Positions 55,288 through 63,441 of a stretch of 64,000 nt of DNA are shown in pieces. The number at the start of each line of letters is the position of its first letter. The stretch's first letter is position 1. The translations under genes and the position numbers were made by a program. The notes beneath the pieces are model-generated. The model had not been told where the DNA came from and made no database searches. It worked only from the letters and a program-made list of their open reading frames with translations. This DNA comes from Flavobacterium sediminilitoris (GTDB lineage: Bacteria; Bacteroidota; Bacteroidia; Flavobacteriales; Flavobacteriaceae). Location: positions 2,418,001 to 2,482,000 of the forward strand of contig NZ_CP090145.1 in NCBI RefSeq assembly GCF_023008245.1, written 5' to 3'.

Positions 55288-55851
55288 TTAATTAATGTTT
55301 TGAGTTGTAATTTCGCGTCGTTTTGTTATAATTCTTTGAAACGCTGACGGAGTTATTCCAGTAGTGTTTTTAAATTGTGTACTTAAATGTGCAACACTAG
55401 AATAGTTTAATTTAAAAGCGATTTCAGTCAAAGTTAAATTATTATTTGTAATTAGCTGTTTTGCATATTCTATTTTTTGAATGATAATAAAATTTTCAAT
55501 AGAAGTATAAGTTATTTCAGAAAACAAATTTGATAAATAACCATAGCTATGATCTAATTTCTCGGCTAAATACACTGAACTTTTTACATTAGGAACTTCT
55601 TCATTAAAAATCATTTCAACAATAGCATCTTTAATCTTTTGAACAATTATATTTTTTTGATTTTCAATAATTTCAAAACCATATTCCTTTAAAATTAAAG
55701 AGATAGCATCATATTTTTCAGATGAAATATTTTCTAAAAAAAGAACTTCATTTAAGTTAACTAAAGTATATTTAATATTAAACGTATTAAGTTTTTCTTC
55801 TAGAATTTTTTTAGCTAAAAAAGTAGTGTCAATTTTTAAAAAAAGTTTCAT
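55288..55851 (-). CDS. AraC-family transcriptional regulator
   Basis: The 187-residue protein has a C-terminal AraC helix-turn-helix pair (about 90-180: SVYLAEKLDHSYGYLSNLFSE, LTLTEIAFKLNYSSVAHLSTQFKNTTGITPSAFQRI). The N-terminal 75 residues (KIDTTFLAKKILEEKLNTFNIKYTLVNLNEVLFLENI) are a small alpha-beta domain, not the sugar-binding arm of classic AraC proteins. It leads an operon with a receiver and a kinase and lies next to the envelope cluster, which it may regulate. Confidence 0.9.
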   Translation of the reverse strand: MKLFLKIDTTFLAKKILEEKLNTFNIKYTLVNLNEVLFLENISSEKYDAISLILKEYGFEIIENQKNIIVQKIKDAIVEMIFNEEVPNVKSSVYLAEKLDHSYGYLSNLFSEITYTSIENFIIIQKIEYAKQLITNNNLTLTEIAFKLNYSSVAHLSTQFKNTTGITPSAFQRIITKRREITTQNIN

Positions 55852-56019
55852 AAATGAGTGTTTAATGGTAAAGATAATGAATTGTTACTAATACTCTAGT
55901 TCGTTTAATTGAATTAAAAACGTAATATTTCTCTTTTATTTCATCTTAGTTTTAATTTATATCAATTATTAAATGAAAAAAAGTATAAATATAGAAATGA
56001 AATATTTCCAATTTTTAAC
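55852..56019. other. AT-rich region upstream of the AraC operon
   Basis: This 168-bp stretch between the AraC start and the small gene at 56020 holds no gene that I can support. It contains the AraC operon promoter region, but no clear TANNTTTG box. Confidence 0.5.
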
Positions 56020-56220
56020 TCATTGTAAAATTTTAAGGAATGATACACTATAATTTAAATTAGAACTTACACTAGTTTTTAATTCAATTGCAAAAGCAAT
56101 AAGAAACATTTCAAAATAATTTACCTGTTTCGCATGTACAACTAAGTCATTAGTACAAGTCGATATGAATAATTTGAAAGCAGAAATAAAAGTGTTTTGA
56201 ATAATACATATTGTTTTCAT
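56020..56220 (-). CDS. Possible small protein of 66 residues
   Basis: The frame gives MKTICIIQNTFISAFKLFIS followed by TCTNDLVVHAKQVNYFEMFLIAFAIELKT, a mildly hydrophobic, probably alpha-helical peptide. I recognise no family. Support is promoter context: on the minus strand TACATTTG (56248-56241) lies 21 bp before the ATG, with TGTAACA (56275-56269) 20 bp further up. It is divergent from pyrF. It could equally be a chance frame, since a 500-bp AT-rich gap can hold one this long. Confidence 0.35.
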   Translation of the reverse strand: MKTICIIQNTFISAFKLFISTCTNDLVVHAKQVNYFEMFLIAFAIELKTSVSSNLNYSVSFLKILQ

Positions 56221-56240
56221 AATCTAAGGCTTTTATAATT

Positions 56241-56275
56241 CAAATGTATTGCAAGCAAGAACAAAACATGTTACA
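56241..56275 (-). promoter_or_regulatory. Promoter-like boxes of the small gene
   Basis: On the minus strand TACATTTG (56248-56241) is preceded by TGTAACA (56275-56269), 20 bp apart. The arrangement matches the msrB upstream region. Confidence 0.4.
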
Positions 56276-56325
56276 AAATTTCAATAGATATTTATACAAT
56301 ATTTAGTTAAGACGTTTAAACTTTG

Positions 56326-56333
56326 TAACTTTG
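56326..56333 (+). promoter_or_regulatory. -7 box TAACTTTG before pyrF
   Basis: TAACTTTG is 20 bp before the ATG at 56354, inside the 19-base string that also precedes pepD. Confidence 0.55.
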
Positions 56334-56353
56334 CACTTTGTAAAGCAAAAACA

Positions 56354-57184
56354 ATGACAACACAACAACTAATTAACCAAATTGAGTCTAAAAAATCGTT
56401 TTTATGTATTGGACTTGATGTTGATCTGAATAAAATTCCGCAACACCTTTTAGAAACAGAAGATCCTATTTTTGAATTTAATAAATCCATTATTGATGCC
56501 ACACACGACTTGTGTGTATCTTATAAACCCAATACAGCATTTTATGAAGCGTATGGAATAAAAGGATGGAAATCACTTCAAAAAACAATTGAATATATTA
56601 ATGAAAAACATCCTGAAATATTTACAATTGCCGATGCAAAACGTGGCGATATAGGAAACACTTCATCAATGTATGCAAAAGCATTTTTTGAAGACCTAGA
56701 TTTTGATTCGGTTACAGTTGCACCTTATATGGGAAAAGATTCTGTAGAACCATTTTTAGCATTTGAAGGAAAACATACTATTATGTTAGCATTAACATCA
56801 AATGAAGGCGCTTTTGATTTTCAAACTCTTCAAACAGAAGGAATCCATGGAGAAACTAAAGAATTATATAAAACCGTTTTAGAAACATCAAAAACATGGA
56901 AAAATTCTGAAAATTTAATGTATGTTGTAGGAGCTACCAAAGCAGAATATTTTACTGAAATTAGAAAAATTGTACCAGATAGTTTTCTTTTAGTTCCAGG
57001 AGTAGGAGCACAAGGAGGAAGTTTATCAGAAGTTTGTAAATATGGAATGAACAAAAACATAGGATTACTTATCAATTCTTCAAGAGGAATTATATATGCT
57101 TCAAATGGTGTTGATTTTGCTCAGAAAGCCAGAATAGAAGCACTGAAATTGCAAAACGAAATGGAGCAAATCCTAACCCAATAA
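56354..57184 (+). CDS. pyrF: Orotidine 5'-phosphate decarboxylase
   Basis: The 276-residue enzyme makes UMP from OMP in pyrimidine synthesis. The catalytic DAKRGDIG motif, the [14 protein letters not shown] strand and the C-terminal [11 protein letters not shown] phosphate-binding loop are present. The length and sequence are those of the subfamily 2 enzymes used by Bacteroidota, longer than E. coli PyrF. It is followed after 4 bp by a membrane protein gene and then the cobalamin-binding-like gene. Confidence 0.96.
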   Translation: MTTQQLINQIESKKSFLCIGLDVDLNKIPQHLLETEDPIFEFNKSIIDATHDLCVSYKPNTAFYEAYGIKGWKSLQKTIEYINEKHPEIFTIADAKRGDIGNTSSMYAKAFFEDLDFDSVTVAPYMGKDSVEPFLAFEGKHTIMLALTSNEGAFDFQTLQTEGIHGETKELYKTVLETSKTWKNSENLMYVVGATKAEYFTEIRKIVPDSFLLVPGVGAQGGSLSEVCKYGMNKNIGLLINSSRGIIYASNGVDFAQKARIEALKLQNEMEQILTQ

Positions 57185-57188
57185 AAGA

Positions 57189-57689
57189 ATGACAAAAAAA
57201 GATTTCTTTAGATTATTAATCAAGGTTTTCGGATTATATAATTTAGTAACTGTTTTGTTTTATTTTGTACCTCAAGTATTTTCTACTTATTTGTATGGTT
57301 TTGATTTATCCTATTTTTTAATGGTTCTAGGTAGTTTATTATTGATTATAGCTTTGTTTTTATTCTCTGTTTTTAATACAGATTTAATCATTAAAATATT
57401 AAAGTTAGATAAGAATTTTGATGATGATAAAATTATATTTGGTAATTTAAATTCATATTCAATTATTTTGATTTCTGTTTCAATGATTTCACTATTATTG
57501 ATTGCTAACTCATTACCAAGCTTTTTATTTAGTATTCTTAATATATTTAAAAAAGAAGTTAGTACCTATGTTATAGCCAATAATGAAATTGATTATTTGG
57601 CACTAATAACAGACGGATTAAGTATTGTTTTAGGATACTTGTTCTTAACTAATAACAAAAGAATAGCTAAGTTTTTAGATAAAAATTAA
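57189..57689 (+). CDS. Small four-helix membrane protein
   Basis: The 166-residue protein has four likely membrane helices: NLVTVLFYFVPQVF, FLMVLGSLLLIIALFLFSVF, IILISVSMISLLLIANSL and GLSIVLGYLFL. No conserved functional motif is recognised. It starts 4 bp after pyrF and 7 bp before the cobalamin-binding-like gene, so the three probably share a transcript that ends at 58533-58553. Its role is unknown. Confidence 0.72.
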   Translation: MTKKDFFRLLIKVFGLYNLVTVLFYFVPQVFSTYLYGFDLSYFLMVLGSLLLIIALFLFSVFNTDLIIKILKLDKNFDDDKIIFGNLNSYSIILISVSMISLLLIANSLPSFLFSILNIFKKEVSTYVIANNEIDYLALITDGLSIVLGYLFLTNNKRIAKFLDKN

Positions 57690-57696
57690 TTAAAAA

Positions 57697-58497
57697 ATGA
57701 GACAATTAATAGATCAACTTGGCGTAAATCATACTTTTGAAGCAACACCAAAACGAATTATTTCATTAGTTCCTTCACAAACAGAACTATTGGTTGATTT
57801 AGGATTAGAAGAATCAATTGTAGGAATTACAAAATTTTGTATTCATCCTTATTATTTAAAATCGACTAAAAAAAGAATAGGAGGAACTAAAAAAGTAAAT
57901 TTTGACAAAATAAAAGAACTTCAACCCGATATCATAATTGCCAATAAAGAAGAAAATACAAAAGAAATAGTTGAAGAATTAAGTAAAATTTGTCCAGTTT
58001 GGGTTACAGATATTTACACTATTGAAGACAATAACAAAATGATTCAAGATTTTGGAGAAATTTTCAATAAAAGAACCAACGCTCAAAAATGGATTGATAA
58101 AATTAATTTTGCGCACAACGATTTTAAAAACTTCATAAAAGATATACCATTAAAAAAAGCAGCTTATTTCATTTGGGCAAATCCCTATATGGTAGCAGGA
58201 AATAATAACTTTATTAATGAATTGTTAAGAATAAATCATTTTAAAAATATATACGAAGATAAAGAAGGTCGCTACCCAGAAATAGAATTGAAAAAAATGA
58301 GATTAGAAGGTGATCCAGATTATGTACTATTATCTTCAGAACCATTTCCGTTTAAAGACGAACACGCTTTTGAAATAGGTAGATTCAGTCATCATGCTAA
58401 AACTATTTTTGTAGATGGAGAAATGTTCTCTTGGTATGGAAGTAGACTAGTAAAAGCATTTGATTATTTTAAATTACTACATAGTAAAATAAGATAA
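57697..58497 (+). CDS. BtuF-like metal/cobalamin-binding protein without signal peptide
   Basis: The 266-residue protein has the helical-backbone substrate-binding fold of BtuF/FhuD: RIISLVPSQTELLVDLGLEESIVGITKFC, IGGTKKVNFDKIKELQPDIIIANKEEN and a second lobe with YFIWANPYMVAGNNNFINELLR. The N-terminus (MRQLIDQLGVNHTFEATPKRI) has no signal peptide, unlike periplasmic BtuF, so it is predicted to be cytoplasmic or to use another route. Ligand is uncertain. It is the last gene of the pyrF transcript. Confidence 0.85.
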   Translation: MRQLIDQLGVNHTFEATPKRIISLVPSQTELLVDLGLEESIVGITKFCIHPYYLKSTKKRIGGTKKVNFDKIKELQPDIIIANKEENTKEIVEELSKICPVWVTDIYTIEDNNKMIQDFGEIFNKRTNAQKWIDKINFAHNDFKNFIKDIPLKKAAYFIWANPYMVAGNNNFINELLRINHFKNIYEDKEGRYPEIELKKMRLEGDPDYVLLSSEPFPFKDEHAFEIGRFSHHAKTIFVDGEMFSWYGSRLVKAFDYFKLLHSKIR

Positions 58498-58532
58498 AAT
58501 AATAGTCATTAGAAGATTTATCACATAAAAAA

Positions 58533-58553
58533 ACCACGTCCTAAAGACGTGGT
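58533..58553 (+). terminator. Terminator after the BtuF-like gene
   Basis: ACCACGTC (58533-58540) pairs with GACGTGGT (58546-58553) around five bases, followed by T residues. It ends the pyrF transcript. Confidence 0.88.
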
Positions 58554-58681
58554 AATTTTTTTAACTAACCTTAATCCAAATATATGATATATTAACAGTA
58601 CAAATATCCGACTATTTTAAGCTAACTCATGTTAACAATTTGTTATATATATGTTATAGTATATTAAAGTTTTTAACGTTA

Positions 58682-59392
58682 TTATTTTTTATCCTGTAAA
58701 GCAAAAACCTTCTTTAATAAATCAGAGCTTCTTGAGCTAAAATTAGTTCTAATATTTTGTTCTTCAACAGCAATCATTTTAAAAACACCTTCCATTGCTT
58801 TATTAGTAGTATAATCTGTAATATCAGGATTCACTTTACTTACAAAAGGAATACTATTATACTTTGTAATAATATTAGTCCACACCTTATCAGCACCTAC
58901 TTTAGCAAACGAATTTTTAATCACCGGATTAAACTTTCCGTACAAAGCAGTAGAAGTAGAATTTTGTAAATAACTAGTTGCCGCAGAATTATCACCCATT
59001 AAAATATTTTTAGCATCATTAAAAGTCATTTGTTTTACAGCGTCAACAAAAATAGGAGTAGCTTCTTTTACAGCATCTTCAGCAGCTCTATTAATAACCT
59101 TTAATCCTTCATCTGCTAGGCTAGATAAACCAATGTCACGCAATCCTTTATCTACCTTTTTTAATTCCTCAGGAAGTAATATTTTAACCGCTTCATTTTT
59201 AAAAAAACCATCAGTAGCTGTTAATTTAGATACTTGTTTATCAATTCCTTTGTCCAAAGCTTCCTTCAATCCATTAGCAATATCTAATTGACTTAATCCA
59301 GGAGTACCTTGAGGTAATTGGTCAACAACTTGTTGTAATTCAGCACAACTAAATAATGTGAAAGCAAAAACGCTCAATACAATTTTCTTCAT
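58682..59392 (-). CDS. DUF4197 lipoprotein
   Basis: The 236-residue protein has a short lipoprotein signal (MKKIVLSVFAFTLFSC, C16) and the DUF4197 pattern: LDIANGLKEALDKGIDKQVSKLT, KILLPEELKKVDKGLRDIGL, FNDAKNILMGDNSAATSYLQNSTSTALYGKFNPVIKNSF and TNKAMEGVFKMIAVEEQNIR. It is helical and periplasmic or outer-membrane-associated; function is unknown. It is transcribed on its own away from icmF. A minus-strand TATCTTTG box lies 29 bp before its start. Confidence 0.9.
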   Translation of the reverse strand: MKKIVLSVFAFTLFSCAELQQVVDQLPQGTPGLSQLDIANGLKEALDKGIDKQVSKLTATDGFFKNEAVKILLPEELKKVDKGLRDIGLSSLADEGLKVINRAAEDAVKEATPIFVDAVKQMTFNDAKNILMGDNSAATSYLQNSTSTALYGKFNPVIKNSFAKVGADKVWTNIITKYNSIPFVSKVNPDITDYTTNKAMEGVFKMIAVEEQNIRTNFSSRSSDLLKKVFALQDKK

Positions 59393-59420
59393 AATATTTT
59401 AATATTTCTTTCTAAGAGAT

Positions 59421-59428
59421 CAAAGATA
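59421..59428 (-). promoter_or_regulatory. -7 box TATCTTTG of DUF4197 gene
   Basis: CAAAGATA on the plus strand reads TATCTTTG on the minus strand, 29 bp before the DUF4197 ATG. No TTG box is found at the usual spacing. Confidence 0.45.
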
Positions 59429-59526
59429 ATGCCTTTTTTTAAAAACAGATAAAATCTACAAAATAAACGTGTTGAAAATTTATTAAATTCGTAAATTGCG
59501 CTACATAATTTGATATATAATTAGAA

Positions 59527-62500
59527 ATGGAACAACAACAACCTTATATTCCTAATAATAAAGTAAGAATTGTTACTGCCGCTTCTCTCTTTGACGGACA
59601 TGATGCAGCTATTAATATAATGAGAAGAATTATTCAATCTACTGGTTGTGAAGTAATTCATCTAGGACACGATAGAAGCGTAGAAGAAGTAGTAAATACA
59701 GCAATTCAAGAAGATGCGAATGCCATTGCAATGACTTCTTATCAAGGAGGGCATACAGAATATTTAAAATATATGTTTGATTTGCTTAACGAAAAAGGAG
59801 CAAGCCATATTAAAATATTCGCAGGTGGTGGAGGAGTAATTCTTCCTGTAGAAATTGAAGAACTACATGCTTATGGAATAGAAAAAGTATATTCTCCAGA
59901 TGATGGCCGTGCAATGGGACTTCAAGGAATGATTAATGATTTAGTAAAACGTTCTGATTTTCCTATTGGAAATGTATTAAATGGAGAAGCAAATCATTTA
60001 GAAAATAAAAATCCAAGAGAAATTGCACGTGTTATTTCAGCAGCCGAAAATTTCCCAGAAATAGCAAAAGAAACACTAGATAAAATACACAAAGAAAACG
60101 AAACCTCTAAAATACCAGTTCTTGGAATCACAGGAACAGGTGGAGCAGGAAAATCATCTTTAGTAGATGAATTAGTACGTCGTTTTTTAATCGATTTTCC
60201 AGAGAAAACAATCGGATTAATTTCAGTCGATCCTTCAAAACGTAAAACAGGAGGAGCACTTTTAGGAGATAGAATTCGTATGAATGCCATTAACAACTCT
60301 AGAGTGTACATGCGTTCGTTGGCTACACGTCAATCTAACTTAGCTTTATCAAAATATGTAGCGGAAGCCATTCAAGTATTAAAAGCAGCTAAATATGATT
60401 TAATTGTATTAGAAACTTCTGGAATTGGTCAATCGGATACTGAAATTATGGATCATTCTGATGTTTCTTTATATGTAATGACACCAGAATTTGGTGCAGC
60501 AACGCAATTAGAGAAAATCGACATGTTAGATTTTGCCGATTTAGTAGCGTTAAACAAATTTGACAAACGAGGAGCTTTAGATGCTATTCGCGATGTGAAA
60601 AAACAATACCAACGCAATCACAATCTTTGGGATGTAAATCCAGATGAAATGCCTGTTTTCGGAACTATTGCTTCGCAATTCAACGATCCAGGAATGAATA
60701 CGTTGTACAAATCTATAATGGACAAAATTGTAGAAAAAACAGAATCAGATTTAAAGTCTACATTTGAAATTACACGTGAAATGAGTGAAAAAATCTTTGT
60801 GATTCCACCTCATAGAACACGTTACTTATCTGAAATTGCAGAAAACAATCGTAAATATGACGAAACCGTTTTAACGCAAGTTGAAGTTGCTCAAAAATTA
60901 TACGGAATTTTCAAAACAATTGAATCAGTTCAAGGAAACTTTCCTCAAATTGATAAAGCTGGAATCATTGAAGAATCCTTGCAAATTAATGATTCAAACA
61001 AAGAATTCGTTTCATTATTAGTAAAAGAATTTGACCGAGTAAAAATGAACTTAGATCCATTCAATTGGTTAATCATTCAAACTTGGGACGAAAAAGTAAA
61101 CAAATACAAGAATCCAATTTACAGCTTTAAAGTTCGTGATAAGGAGATAAAAATTCAAACCCATACAGAATCACTTTCACATTCACAAATTCCTAAAATT
61201 GCCTTACCAAAGTATCAAGCTTGGGGTGATATTTTACGTTGGAATTTACAAGAAAATGTACCAGGAGAATTCCCTTTTGCATCAGGATTGTATCCATTTA
61301 AGCGTGAAGGAGAAGATCCAACACGTATGTTTGCAGGAGAAGGAGGTCCAGAAAGAACAAACAGACGTTTTCACTATGTTTCATTAGGAATGCCAGCAAA
61401 ACGTTTATCAACAGCATTTGATTCTGTTACCTTATACGGAAACGATCCAGATCATAGACCCGATATCTATGGTAAAATTGGAAATGCAGGAGTTTCAATC
61501 TGCTGTTTAGATGATGCTAAGAAATTATATTCTGGTTTCGATTTAAGTCATCCAGCCACTTCGGTTTCCATGACGATTAATGGACCAGCACCTATGTTGC
61601 TTGGTTTCTTTATGAATGCTGCAATTGATCAAAACTGTGAAAAATATATTAAAGAAAATGAATTAGAAGCTGAGGTTGAAGCAAAAATCAAAGCAATCTA
61701 TGCAGCAAAAGGTACAGAAAGACCAACCTATAACGGAGCTTTACCAGAAGGGAACGATGGTTTAGGATTAATGTTGTTAGGCGTTACAGGTGATCAAGTA
61801 TTACCAGCTGATGTATATAATGATATTAAAATAAAAACATTAGCACAAGTTCGTGGAACAGTTCAGGCCGATATTCTAAAAGAAGATCAAGCGCAAAATA
61901 CTTGTATTTTTTCTACTGAATTTGCTTTGCGTTTAATGGGAGATGTTCAAGAATATTTTATTAAAGAAAATGTTCGTAATTTCTATTCGGTTTCCATTTC
62001 AGGATATCACATTGCAGAAGCAGGAGCAAACCCTATTACACAATTGGCTTTTACTTTAGCAAATGGTTTCACTTACGTGGAATATTACTTAAGTAGAGGA
62101 ATGAACATCAACGATTTCGGGCCTAATTTATCGTTCTTTTTCTCAAACGGAATTGATCCAGAATATGCAGTAATTGGTCGTGTAGCACGTAAAATTTGGG
62201 CAAAAGCCTTAAAATTAAAATATGGAGCCAATGAAAGAGCGCAAATGTTGAAATACCATATTCAAACATCAGGACGTTCTTTACATGCACAAGAAATTGA
62301 CTTTAATGATATTCGTACAACATTACAAGCTTTATATGCCATTTACGATAACTGTAATTCTTTACATACAAATGCGTATGACGAAGCAATTACAACACCA
62401 ACAGAAGAATCGGTACGTAGAGCAATGGCAATTCAGTTGATTATCAATAAAGAATTAGGATTAGCGAAAAACGAAAACCCAATTCAAGGTTCATTTATTA

Positions 62501-62952
62501 TTGAAGAATTAACCGATTTAGTAGAAGAAGCAGTTTTAACAGAATTTGACAGAATTACAGAAAGAGGAGGCGTTCTTGGAGCAATGGAAACCATGTATCA
62601 AAGAAGTAAAATTCAAGAAGAATCATTGTATTATGAGACGTTGAAGCATACAGGTGAATTCCCAATCATTGGTGTGAATACTTTCTTAAGTTCTAAAGGT
62701 TCACCAACAGTTATTCCAGCAGAAGTAATTCGTGCAACAGAAGAAGAAAAGTTGTTCCAAATAAAAACATTAGAAAATCTTCACAAAGGAAATGCCGATA
62801 AAGTAAAAGAACAAATTAACTTATTGCAAGAAGCAGCTATTAAAAATCAAAATATTTTTGAATTATTAATGGATGCTACTAAATACTGTACGCTAGGTCA
62901 AATTACTTCAGGATTATTTGAAGTAGGAGGACAGTATAGACGAAATATGTAG
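59527..62952 (+). CDS. icmF: Fused B12-dependent isobutyryl-CoA mutase IcmF
   Basis: The 1,141-residue enzyme joins a B12-binding domain (about 1-150, with the D-x-H motif D23/H25 of FDGHDAAIN), a G-protein chaperone domain (P-loop [12 protein letters not shown] at 200-211), and the mutase barrel from about residue 560. The substrate-binding segment [28 protein letters not shown] is the isobutyryl-CoA-mutase type and differs from methylmalonyl-CoA mutase. It interconverts isobutyryl- and butyryl-CoA; some relatives act on pivalyl-CoA. The fused GTPase keeps the cofactor loaded. Length fits the IcmF family. Confidence 0.94.
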   Translation: MEQQQPYIPNNKVRIVTAASLFDGHDAAINIMRRIIQSTGCEVIHLGHDRSVEEVVNTAIQEDANAIAMTSYQGGHTEYLKYMFDLLNEKGASHIKIFAGGGGVILPVEIEELHAYGIEKVYSPDDGRAMGLQGMINDLVKRSDFPIGNVLNGEANHLENKNPREIARVISAAENFPEIAKETLDKIHKENETSKIPVLGITGTGGAGKSSLVDELVRRFLIDFPEKTIGLISVDPSKRKTGGALLGDRIRMNAINNSRVYMRSLATRQSNLALSKYVAEAIQVLKAAKYDLIVLETSGIGQSDTEIMDHSDVSLYVMTPEFGAATQLEKIDMLDFADLVALNKFDKRGALDAIRDVKKQYQRNHNLWDVNPDEMPVFGTIASQFNDPGMNTLYKSIMDKIVEKTESDLKSTFEITREMSEKIFVIPPHRTRYLSEIAENNRKYDETVLTQVEVAQKLYGIFKTIESVQGNFPQIDKAGIIEESLQINDSNKEFVSLLVKEFDRVKMNLDPFNWLIIQTWDEKVNKYKNPIYSFKVRDKEIKIQTHTESLSHSQIPKIALPKYQAWGDILRWNLQENVPGEFPFASGLYPFKREGEDPTRMFAGEGGPERTNRRFHYVSLGMPAKRLSTAFDSVTLYGNDPDHRPDIYGKIGNAGVSICCLDDAKKLYSGFDLSHPATSVSMTINGPAPMLLGFFMNAAIDQNCEKYIKENELEAEVEAKIKAIYAAKGTERPTYNGALPEGNDGLGLMLLGVTGDQVLPADVYNDIKIKTLAQVRGTVQADILKEDQAQNTCIFSTEFALRLMGDVQEYFIKENVRNFYSVSISGYHIAEAGANPITQLAFTLANGFTYVEYYLSRGMNINDFGPNLSFFFSNGIDPEYAVIGRVARKIWAKALKLKYGANERAQMLKYHIQTSGRSLHAQEIDFNDIRTTLQALYAIYDNCNSLHTNAYDEAITTPTEESVRRAMAIQLIINKELGLAKNENPIQGSFIIEELTDLVEEAVLTEFDRITERGGVLGAMETMYQRSKIQEESLYYETLKHTGEFPIIGVNTFLSSKGSPTVIPAEVIRATEEEKLFQIKTLENLHKGNADKVKEQINLLQEAAIKNQNIFELLMDATKYCTLGQITSGLFEVGGQYRRNM

Positions 62953-62985
62953 TTTGTAGAAAATAGAACAAAAAATAGAGTAAAG

Positions 62986-63005
62986 ACCTTCCAGAAATGG
63001 AAGGT
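62986..63005 (+). terminator. Terminator after icmF
   Basis: ACCTTCCA (62986-62993) pairs with TGGAAGGT (62998-63005), followed by T residues. The same arm sequence recurs in the terminator at 63390-63416. Confidence 0.88.
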
Positions 63006-63028
63006 TTTTTATTTGATTAATAGCTAAA

Positions 63029-63238
63029 CTATATTAGTTATAACCTAAAAGCTATTAAATATAATCTCAGAGGTATTAAATATAATTTTAGAGCTATTAA
63101 ATATAACCTCAGAGGTATTAAATATAATTTTAGAGCTATTAAATATAACCTCAGAGATATTAATTATAATCTCAGAGCTATTAAATATAACCTAAAAGCT
63201 ATTAATTATAACCCCAAAGGTATTAATTATAAGCTGTT
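63029..63238. repeat. Ten direct 21-bp repeats
   Basis: Ten head-to-tail copies of a 21-bp unit fill 210 bp of the 489-bp gap between icmF and the last gene. The core is ATTAAATATAA; copies alternate between AGC and AGG starts and between CTCAG and TTTAG ends, and the first and last copies are the most degraded. A period of 21 bp equals two helical turns, so the AT tracts are in phase. One forward frame is open through the array but has no ATG. The function is unknown. Confidence 0.85.
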
Positions 63239-63389
63239 AGGTGTAATTATTAGAAATGTCAGTTCAGGAGATGTCTTTTAGGCTAAAAAAGCAATTATAC
63301 CTAACGAGTTCAATTTAAACCTATTGATAATTAAAAATTTAAAGATTTATATTGTTGATTTTATTTATGTATAATTTTATGTAAAATCA

Positions 63390-63416
63390 AAAGACCTTCC
63401 AAATTGGAAGGTCTTT
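63390..63416 (-). terminator. Terminator of the choice-of-anchor gene
   Basis: AAAGACCTTCCAA (63390-63402) pairs with TTGGAAGGTCTTT (63404-63416). It lies beyond the stop at 63442 on the minus strand. Confidence 0.88.
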
Positions 63417-63441
63417 TTGGAATCAACAATAACACATTTTA

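Noticed and set aside
61199..61387. Plus-strand frame inside icmF
   Set aside because: It is an out-of-frame open stretch within the conserved mutase domain.
63029..63238. 21-bp repeats considered as a CRISPR array
   Set aside because: Units are directly adjacent with no unique spacers, are shorter than CRISPR repeats, and no cas genes are present.
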